This document shows, in pieces, positions 14,336-21,170 of a stretch of 28,334 bases of DNA (positions are counted from its first letter, which is position 1; each line of letters begins with the position of its first letter). The notes beneath the pieces are model-generated. The model ran no database searches and was not told the origin of the DNA. It saw nothing but the letters and a program-made list of their open reading frames with translations. The DNA is from a virus. Where the stretch lies: positions 1 to 28,334 of IMG/VR virus record IMGVR_UViG_3300031673_006486; one strand, written 5' to 3'. Both the position numbers and the translations under genes were made by a program.

Positions 14336-17011
14336 TTATGTCCACATATTTATCAGTGCAAGGTCGTCGGCGATTGTCTCCGGCGATTGCGTTTCTGCAT
14401 AGTTAGCGTTTACGGTTATTCTCTGGTCGTTTGTAATACTGCCCATATCTGCAATAGGCTGCATGGCTACGCTTGCTACCTGCCTAGACACATCTAGAAC
14501 ACCTCCTAAGCCTTTCTGCATACCCTCAACAATCCCTTCAACGAAATACGCTCCCATTTTTGCAGAGACTTTAGACGGAGATTTTTCCTGCCACTGCCCA
14601 GAAAGAACGCCAGCGGCTGCATCAGCAAGGTTTTGTACCCATTGCATTAGCTCGTCCCATTTTTCTATAATACCGCTGATGATACCTTGTACCCATGATT
14701 TTCCAAGCTCATAGAACTTTGAAACTAGCTCTTCGCCAGCTTTAAGTATCTCACCAACTTTTGTGCTGACGCCTGTTTTAATATCTTCCCATTTCTTTAG
14801 AAAATCCTCTTTCCACGTTTCCCAAGCTACCTTTAGATTTTCCCAGTTCTCCTGCCAGTTAGCGTTTGTGTCCTCCCATACTTCTGTAAGTGCTGACGTT
14901 ACACCTGTTGCCCACTCGTCTACGCTGGTCTCTATTCCAGACCACCACTCGTCTATTGCATCACCTACTGTAGTCCAGAATATATCCCACGAGACAGCAA
15001 TAACTTCATTCATTGCACCCAGCAACCAGTAGAGGTTCTCCTCGAATTCAACCCAGGTATCTACAATTCCTTCCCCAACAGTTCTGGAAAAATCTTCTAT
15101 TCCTGTTCCTATATCCTCCCATATAGTATTAGTCTCCCACCATTGTCCTATTGCCTCGCCAACAAAAGCCGATATTTCCTCAACGAGAGTTCCTAGCGGT
15201 TCGAAATAATCCATCATCTCGCCCCACTTTGTTCCAAGCTCTTCACCAAAACCAGTGATAACATCCCCCGCCCCAGAGAAATCTAGGGTAAAAATTTCAG
15301 CCCATAGTTTTGCCCAGTCTTTTCCAAACTCGACTACTATGCCAAGAACAGGGCCGATTACGCCTTCAACTACTCCAATTAGCAAACCACCTGTCTGCCC
15401 CGCGATTCCGCCGAAGTCAATACCTTCGCCTTCCTCCATTTTGAACATATCTCCAATATTTATGTCCTCTCCGATTATTCCTGCAATAACAGATAGAAAT
15501 CCTGCTACATATCCAAGGGTTTCTAAAACCTCGGCAGGAATAGCAAAAGCTGTATCTTCAAATCCCGCCCATCCTTTTTCTTGGTACGTTTCAATTGCCC
15601 AAGCTATATTATCTATTGCAGTAGCGACGCTCTCTATTGTGTCCGTTGCTACGTCCTCTATCCATGCAACAGCTCCCTCGGCATTAAACTCTAATCCGAG
15701 TGCTGATGCAAGTCTTTCAAAAGCAGGAGCTAAGTCTTCTTTTATTACGGATACAATTTCTTTCATTGTCTCGTCTAAGAATGGGCGCATCTCAATCAAG
15801 AAGTCGTTTAGATTTGACATCATTGGAGCAATAATCTCGTCCTTAATTGGCTCTCCAATAATGAATTTTAAATCTTCAAAAGCATTTTTTAGAAGCTCTG
15901 CCTGATTTGTAAATGTTGCATAAAAGATTTCCGCCTCTCTAGCAAGCTGTGTGCCCTCTTCAAAAGCTACATTAGAACCTTCTAGTGCTCTAGTTAGCTC
16001 CCCTTCCGCTGAGGACATATTCAAAAATGCACCGATTAGGCGCTGGTCTGCCAAATCAAGCTCTTTCAAAATTTGAATAGCCTCCGGCCCTTCCTTGCCA
16101 AGCCCTTCCACGAAGAGTCTAAACTGCTCTGTTGGCTCTACCATAGAAAATTCTTCTGCTGTTTTTCCGGCTACTTTTGCAATTAGCTCAAATTGTTCTC
16201 CGCCCTCTTGCAGTGCTTCGTTCATTTTAATAAGCACCTTTTGAACAGCAGTACCACCGCGTTGCATCTGAACACCAGACTGCGAGAATGCCGCGCCGAC
16301 AGCAATGATGTCGGTCTCCGTTAGACCAAGAGCCGCTCCAGCACCAGCTATTCTTTCCGCAAAGCGAATAATCTCATCTTCGTTTGTAGCAAAATTGTTT
16401 CCGAGCCACACCAGTGCAGAGCCAAATGAGTTTGACCATTCTCCTATGTCGTCTCTGCTGATTTGGAAAATTTTAGAGATTGTTGCAAAGTCCTCAGCCG
16501 CTTGCTCTCTTGTTAGCGTAGTGGATACCGAGATAGCGGCAATGTTTTTGGTGAACTCTGCTATCTGGTCAGCGGGAATGTCCATCTGCCCAGCAATAGT
16601 ACCTATCTCTGCAAGCTCTTCGAAAGCCAATGGTATTTCAAGTGCCAGCTCTCTAAACTGATTTTTTGTTTTTAGACCAAGCTCGTTTATTTGATTTGTT
16701 GCGGGGTCAGTAAACTCAGAGACTGTTTTCAGCATACCGGCAAACGCTTGCTCAAATGATGCCGCTGTCTCAACTGACTCTTTTGCCAGATAACCAACGC
16801 CTATGGTTACAGCGGCAATACCAGCTACTGTTGCCGCCGCTATTCCAACAACAGCAGTAAGACCCATGCCTAAAGCGCTCATTCCTCCAGCCGCTCCAAG
16901 CGCCGCCTTGTCTAGTCCTATTACAGATGCGCCAGCGGCTTTGAGTTTTGTATTGAATAACGCAAAATCTCGCACTACAAGACGTACGCCTATTGGGGTT
17001 AATGCTGACAT
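14336..17011 (-). CDS. Tail tape measure protein
   Basis: The 891-residue protein has a short N-terminal domain, a hydrophobic stretch rich in Ala and Gly (about 44-80), then a TP901-type tape measure core (about 85-400; SFEQAFAGMLKTV, QMQRGGTAVQKVLIKMNEAL). The C-terminal half is helical and rich in tryptophan, and ends with the SPSKVSAKMGAYFVEGIVEGM segment common to this family. It sets tail length and guides DNA ejection. At the usual 1.5 angstrom per residue the tail would be near 130 nm. AGGA lies seven bases before the ATG, and it follows the frameshifted chaperone pair. Confidence 0.93.
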   Translation of the reverse strand: MSALTPIGVRLVVRDFALFNTKLKAAGASVIGLDKAALGAAGGMSALGMGLTAVVGIAAATVAGIAAVTIGVGYLAKESVETAASFEQAFAGMLKTVSEFTDPATNQINELGLKTKNQFRELALEIPLAFEELAEIGTIAGQMDIPADQIAEFTKNIAAISVSTTLTREQAAEDFATISKIFQISRDDIGEWSNSFGSALVWLGNNFATNEDEIIRFAERIAGAGAALGLTETDIIAVGAAFSQSGVQMQRGGTAVQKVLIKMNEALQEGGEQFELIAKVAGKTAEEFSMVEPTEQFRLFVEGLGKEGPEAIQILKELDLADQRLIGAFLNMSSAEGELTRALEGSNVAFEEGTQLAREAEIFYATFTNQAELLKNAFEDLKFIIGEPIKDEIIAPMMSNLNDFLIEMRPFLDETMKEIVSVIKEDLAPAFERLASALGLEFNAEGAVAWIEDVATDTIESVATAIDNIAWAIETYQEKGWAGFEDTAFAIPAEVLETLGYVAGFLSVIAGIIGEDINIGDMFKMEEGEGIDFGGIAGQTGGLLIGVVEGVIGPVLGIVVEFGKDWAKLWAEIFTLDFSGAGDVITGFGEELGTKWGEMMDYFEPLGTLVEEISAFVGEAIGQWWETNTIWEDIGTGIEDFSRTVGEGIVDTWVEFEENLYWLLGAMNEVIAVSWDIFWTTVGDAIDEWWSGIETSVDEWATGVTSALTEVWEDTNANWQENWENLKVAWETWKEDFLKKWEDIKTGVSTKVGEILKAGEELVSKFYELGKSWVQGIISGIIEKWDELMQWVQNLADAAAGVLSGQWQEKSPSKVSAKMGAYFVEGIVEGMQKGLGGVLDVSRQVASVAMQPIADMGSITNDQRITVNANYAETQSPETIADDLALINMWT

Positions 17012-17012
17012 T

Positions 17013-17805
17013 TTATCTTCCTCGCGGTTTTCTCTTCTGCTTATTTTCCTGTTTTCTTATTCTGGCGTCTTCGACGTGTGCTCTAATTATTTGCGTTAGT
17101 TCATAATAAGCTATAATTTTTGCCTTGAAATCGTTTGGATAGTCCCCCTTCTCCCATTTAAACGGGTCAAGATTAGACCCAACGCACGCGGTCATTTCAA
17201 GGAAAGCACCGGAGTATGATATTCCTGGGTCTAGTTTATGTAGAAGCTGGTAGTCCTCAATCGGTATTCCGTTACGTTGGACTTTGAAAGGAGTTTTTCG
17301 CCGATGCGATAGACTCGGCTGTCACTCCTGATATTCTACCAATTTCTACAATAACTTTAGTATCTGCGGCAATATATTTTTTGAAAAGAAACTCTTTCTC
17401 TACGTTAGATAATTTATCGCCAGTTTCAAACCCAAGAAGGGCTAATTCCAGAAGCCACGTCTCATCCTCTGGTAGACCATCTACAAGTTGGATTCCCAAG
17501 ATCGCCATAGCCTCAAGAGCGGCTTTTGCTTTCTGGGATTCAACCTCTGCAACAGCTCGCAAATAAGCCTTACTTGTTACCTGTTCTACGGCTCTTCCAT
17601 CCTCCAGAATCTGAATTGGAATCTCTGGGTCGGGAATACGGTTCTGCATTTCTGTAATCAATGGAGCGGCTACAGGTCTTAGCTTCACACGTATCCCCGA
17701 CTCAAGAGTAATCACTCCGTCTTTGTCGCGATGTAAGCTCTTTTGTAATCCAAGAGCCTGTTCTTCTTCGGGTGATAAGGTATCCTTAATTTCGTCGGTT
17801 GTCAT
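17013..17805 (-). CDS. Tail assembly chaperone, GT fusion by +1 frameshift
   Basis: A second frame, +1 relative to the G frame, is open from a stop at 17322-17324 down to TAA at 17013-17015. It encodes a T-type domain (QRNGIPIEDYQLLHKLDPG, then SYSGAFLEMTACVG and a basic end KQENKQKRKPRGR) and has no start codon with a ribosome site. The shift must occur between 17321 and 17274. The best site is GCG-AAA-AAC, where a lysine tRNA on AAA (17298-17296) can re-pair perfectly one base on, giving 170 G residues plus 93 T residues, 263 in total. TTT-C at 17289-17286 is a second option. This pattern of chaperone frameshift is conserved in tailed phages. Confidence 0.8.
17272..17805 (-). CDS. Tail assembly chaperone, G form
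   Basis: The 177-residue protein lies between tail tube and tape measure, where siphophages encode tail assembly chaperones. It is mostly helical and acidic, with a central repeat-rich helix region (ISKAYLRAVAEVESQKAKAALEAMA-like). It coats the tape measure before tube assembly and is not part of the virion. The frame ends at TAA (17272-17274), but the last 17 codons overlap an open +1 frame that continues to 17013, so a minor frameshifted product is expected. The ATG at 17805 has AGGAG upstream, 14 bases after the tail tube stop codon in the same unit. Confidence 0.85.
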   Translation of the reverse strand: MTTDEIKDTLSPEEEQALGLQKSLHRDKDGVITLESGIRVKLRPVAAPLITEMQNRIPDPEIPIQILEDGRAVEQVTSKAYLRAVAEVESQKAKAALEAMAILGIQLVDGLPEDETWLLELALLGFETGDKLSNVEKEFLFKKYIAADTKVIVEIGRISGVTAESIASAKNSFQSPT

Positions 17806-17821
17806 TTTGTTCTCCTATTTT

Positions 17822-19336
17822 TTAGTCGCTTCCTACTGCGATGAAACCATCTGCGCCATCGTCCGCCAAACCAACCAACATAACAAAATCTTGGTCTTCT
17901 TGGCAGGTTGCGATTGCAGAAATCTCATCACTCAGCGGGATAACATTTGTATCTCTTGCGGCGATAATGAAGCTGTATCCACCGTCAGTAGAGATGTACA
18001 AGCGTCCGTGGGACGCAACTGTTGCGGCAACGTACATTACGCTATCGCTGGACATTTCGATTGAGGTAAGATTAGTCGGGGCAGTTCCAGGCAGAGGCTT
18101 TTCTGTCCATGTTAGACCACCATCAAGCGTGTACCACAGGTCTCCATTGTCGTCACCGACAAACCACTCTTTCTCATTTTTCACCCACACGGCATTGAGA
18201 TTTACACCAAGACCGACAGGGAATGTGTCTGTAGGAGAAACTAAGTCGCCCTCTATCGTGAGAACAATTCCATCCTGTCCTACTGCAACTCCAAACTCTG
18301 TCGAGATTGCATGTACAGCATTAAGGTTAGAGGTTGTAGACTCGCCAGCATCAATTACTTCGACGCCAGTAGTAGGCTCAGTCATAATGTACACATAACC
18401 AAGGTCTCCTACGATGTAAGCCTTTCCTCCAACAGACCAAATATCATTTGGTTCGCCACCAGCTACAAAGCCAGTAACCACTGCCGCAAACGCGGGGTCA
18501 ACTCCTGCTTTGATTTCTGACTCAAGAGCCACAAAAGCAGAGCCGTCTGCATTTCCAACCACAACTATATAGCTCCCAACCTTAGCGATTCCGCTTGGGT
18601 CGTTAGCTACATTCATACCGTCAATATCGTGAGCCGCCCAGTTCTGTCCTTTATCAAAAGTAAAGATAACATCAGCGGGTGTTCCTGGCGAGCCGCCAGC
18701 AGCACTTGATATTGCGTAGAAGGTAGAGCATCCGTCAGACTCATCGTCGCATTCACCACACGACACTTGGTCAGGCCCAATCACATCTAAAAGCTGATTG
18801 GTCACAACAGCAGGAGTTCTAATCCCAAAAACGAGAGGAACGAACTCGTACATTCTTGCGGCGGAAAGCTCACCAGTTTCATCTGCCTTACCTTGTTCCC
18901 CAGGCTCAAGAGCACCAATATCTTCGGTTGCAAAACTATTCAGGTCTACATCCTCGAAAATAATTGATTTTTGGAAAGTGTTATAGATTGAAGCATCCTC
19001 GCACTCGCCAATATGAATTTGGACATCAAAGGCACAGCCCTTGTTTCCAAGTTCAAGCAATCTGCTCTTTACAAATGCGGCATAACGACCTACCAGAGAG
19101 GTTGTTGGTCTCTCTTCTCCGTCCCTATACTTGCCAGCTTCGATAAACTTTCCATAACGATTAGGGTCAGGAATATAAATCGAGTTTGTAGAGCCGTATC
19201 CTTTATTCAGACCGCCAATTTTCATGTGAGACATGAACTCAGGCATGTGGTCAGGGCGCGCTCTGCCTTCAATTAGCCAGACGCGTGTAAAGGATGAAAC
19301 AAGAGGCTTTTGGCTTTTTCCTACTCCAGTATTCAT
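17822..19336 (-). CDS. Tail tube protein fused to a BNR/Ycf48-like beta-propeller
   Basis: The 504-residue protein sits where the major tail tube gene is expected, just before the chaperones. Residues 1-190 look like the tube part (FTRVWLIEGRARPDH, SRLLELGNKGCAFDVQIHIG, TEDIGALEPG). A CGECDDESDGC cysteine patch (193-203) follows, then about 300 residues of propeller-type repeats with Asp-box motifs TFDKGQNW (226-233), TLDGGLTW (403-410) and STDGGYSF (449-456), as in Ycf48 and BNR sialidase-like propellers. The tail would then be studded with propellers on the outside, possibly for glycan or surface contact. GGAGG precedes the ATG. Confidence 0.8.
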   Translation of the reverse strand: MNTGVGKSQKPLVSSFTRVWLIEGRARPDHMPEFMSHMKIGGLNKGYGSTNSIYIPDPNRYGKFIEAGKYRDGEERPTTSLVGRYAAFVKSRLLELGNKGCAFDVQIHIGECEDASIYNTFQKSIIFEDVDLNSFATEDIGALEPGEQGKADETGELSAARMYEFVPLVFGIRTPAVVTNQLLDVIGPDQVSCGECDDESDGCSTFYAISSAAGGSPGTPADVIFTFDKGQNWAAHDIDGMNVANDPSGIAKVGSYIVVVGNADGSAFVALESEIKAGVDPAFAAVVTGFVAGGEPNDIWSVGGKAYIVGDLGYVYIMTEPTTGVEVIDAGESTTSNLNAVHAISTEFGVAVGQDGIVLTIEGDLVSPTDTFPVGLGVNLNAVWVKNEKEWFVGDDNGDLWYTLDGGLTWTEKPLPGTAPTNLTSIEMSSDSVMYVAATVASHGRLYISTDGGYSFIIAARDTNVIPLSDEISAIATCQEDQDFVMLVGLADDGADGFIAVGSD

Positions 19337-19340
19337 TTTT

Positions 19341-19640
19341 TTAACCTCCAGTGTTCTTTAGTTGCGCCTGTTTTATCTTGTATAAATGTATCAGACGCGT
19401 TTGCAATACCGATAGGATGCTGTTCGACAAATTCTTCATCGCTTTGGCATCCTTAATTGATATTATATCACGCTTCACAAGTGTATTGTGAAGCTCTCTT
19501 TTTATCTGCTCCCAATCGAGAGCGTCAAGGTCTGGAGGGTCGTCTGGAATACCCATGTGCGCTTGGTCGTCAGACATATCGTCTCTAACAAGCATTCTAT
19601 GAAGGTATCCGTCTTTATCTTCCGTAACAACTGTTCTCAT
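19341..19640 (-). CDS. Small conserved phage protein, unknown function
   Basis: The 99-residue protein begins MRTVVTEDKDGYLHRMLVRDDMSDDQA, then IPDDPPDLDALDWEQIKRELHN and an amphipathic helix near the end. I believe this pattern recurs in phage head-tail modules but cannot name a function. It is encoded between the adaptor-like protein and the tail tube protein, with a TAATG overlap on the upstream side and a five-base gap before the tail tube start, so a role in head-tail joining or tail completion is the likely context. Confidence 0.7.
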   Translation of the reverse strand: MRTVVTEDKDGYLHRMLVRDDMSDDQAHMGIPDDPPDLDALDWEQIKRELHNTLVKRDIISIKDAKAMKNLSNSILSVLQTRLIHLYKIKQAQLKNTGG

Positions 19641-20878
19641 TATGCCACACCTACCCGATAGTGTCTATCCATTTGTTTTATCATTCTCCAAACAGCTATC
19701 TCTCCAATTCTTGTTCCAAGAGGACAGCTTAGCGCATCTGGCCCTAAGAAGAACGTCGAGCCTTCGCTCTGTTCAGCCCCGTCTCTTCTCATGCTATCTA
19801 CAAAAGCAGTTATGTTGTTATTGCCTCTAAACGTAGCATCCATTCTGGCTGTGGCAAGCCATGCAATAGCTCTTTTTATTGTAGAGTTCATAGGAGATAT
19901 ATCTAAGTCGTTCATATATCTTTCTGAGCGCAAGCCGGACTGATACCACAATTGTACTCCGTCTGGCAAAGTGCTTTTAGAGAAACACTGTTTATCCCAA
20001 AGCTCCGTGTCGGCATTGTACGCCGCTGGCACTGGAATTACTATTCCGTTATCGTAGTCCGCAATTCGAACATATGCGTCTTGAAGAACAACTGCTCCAA
20101 GGGAGGACTCAAAACTGCCGCTACTCCATATGAACCTGCCGGAAGATACTGTCGTATCAGCAGAAATCTCGTATATGTCCAGTGTTGCAACGTAGTTAGC
20201 GGCATCATCTGCGCTTATTGTTATTGGCTCTCCACCAGGAAGAACCTCGTACAGCTCTCTGAGAAACAATAGCCAGCTAGACATAACAATAGTTACAGAG
20301 CCGCCACTAATGGTTACGGACTTCAAAGGTCTGACCTCATCAATAGGGTCTCCTCCGCTTCCTGCAAAATACACCTTAATGCTTTTCGGGTCTGTTACTG
20401 TAGTCACTGCTGTAATTGTAGCTGTCTCTTCGTATCCGTCTCCGTCTTCATCGGAGTATACAACAGCTACATTTTCGATAAGCGTCGTTTTGCGTTTTCC
20501 CATCACGATAAGTTTTTTGTGCTCCGTCTGAACAGACTTATAGTCCCCTTTGATGCTTCTTGTAATATATGGATTTTCAACGGGCAAATCCTCTGGATAC
20601 TTTACTGTTTCAAAGGTAGTCCACGTTGGGGCTGGATAATACCCAAGGAGCTGAGATATAGCCTCCTCTGCTTCATGAAGGAGCATAGACAGTTTATAGT
20701 GACTCATTTGATTAGCGGCTTGCCAGTCGTATCTGAACCACAACGGTTGCTTATCTGCTTCAAATCCATAAAGGTTTTCATTTGCGCTTGCCGCAGAGTT
20801 AAAATTCAACGGATTGAGACCCATAATTTCTGCGTACTCATCCAAAGACAGGAGTGTCTGAATATCATTTGTTGCCAT
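19640..20878 (-). CDS. Head-tail adaptor/connector-like protein
   Basis: I use the ATG at 20878 (AGGA nine bases upstream) instead of the TTG at 20896. The 412-residue product starts with a pattern seen in head-tail connector proteins: LSLDEYAEIMGLNPLNF, then a W-x-RYDWQ segment and HEAEEAISQLLGYYPAPTW, followed by a long strand-rich insert and a C-terminal GTRIGEIAVWRMIKQMDRHYRVG. It is longer than typical gp6-type adaptors (100-200 residues), so it may combine adaptor and completion roles. It overlaps the DUF1360 gene by 14 bases and the next gene start by one base (TAATG). Confidence 0.6.
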   Translation of the reverse strand: MATNDIQTLLSLDEYAEIMGLNPLNFNSAASANENLYGFEADKQPLWFRYDWQAANQMSHYKLSMLLHEAEEAISQLLGYYPAPTWTTFETVKYPEDLPVENPYITRSIKGDYKSVQTEHKKLIVMGKRKTTLIENVAVVYSDEDGDGYEETATITAVTTVTDPKSIKVYFAGSGGDPIDEVRPLKSVTISGGSVTIVMSSWLLFLRELYEVLPGGEPITISADDAANYVATLDIYEISADTTVSSGRFIWSSGSFESSLGAVVLQDAYVRIADYDNGIVIPVPAAYNADTELWDKQCFSKSTLPDGVQLWYQSGLRSERYMNDLDISPMNSTIKRAIAWLATARMDATFRGNNNITAFVDSMRRDGAEQSEGSTFFLGPDALSCPLGTRIGEIAVWRMIKQMDRHYRVGVA

Positions 20879-21170
20879 AGTAGATAATCCTATCAATGAT
20901 TATAGCTATCGCTCCAACCGCTAATGAACGGGTGAAGGAGAGAGATGCGTCAAAAAGCAGGCATATTGCTATAGCTACCCAGAAGCTAGTACACCACATA
21001 CAGGTTAGCATTTCAGCCAAAACATTACTGCCTACTTTCTGGCTATACTCATTATATGTTATTCCGATTTTCCTGCGCATCTTTGCAAAAAAATCGAAAG
21101 GGCCGTCCTCTTCTACAAGAAGGCTAGATATTCGCCATGTCGCAAGTCCGAGCGTAAGCAACTCAAGCAT
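20865..21170 (-). CDS. DUF1360-family membrane protein
   Basis: The 101-residue protein has the DUF1360 pattern LGLATWRISSLLVEEDGPFDFFAKMRRKIG, then LAEMLTCMWCTSFWVA with a CxxC, and hydrophobic segments at about 60-75 and 80-95. Members occur in bacilli and in many tailed phages, often among structural genes; no activity is known. It would sit in the host membrane. Its ATG overlaps the stop codon of the large glycosyltransferase (TAATG), and it ends inside the adaptor gene. It may help in envelope interaction or lysis timing, but that is a guess. Confidence 0.8.
   Translation of the reverse strand: MLELLTLGLATWRISSLLVEEDGPFDFFAKMRRKIGITYNEYSQKVGSNVLAEMLTCMWCTSFWVAIAICLLFDASLSFTRSLAVGAIAIIIDRIIYYGNK

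Noticed and set aside
15255-15905. 216-residue reading frame on the plus strand
   Set aside because: It lies fully inside the tape measure gene on the other strand and has low-complexity Ser/Pro/Ile composition with no ribosome site.
17013-17195. Independent 60-residue gene starting at 17195
   Set aside because: No ribosome site precedes the ATG, and the frame is open far upstream into the chaperone gene; it is the end of the frameshifted T domain.
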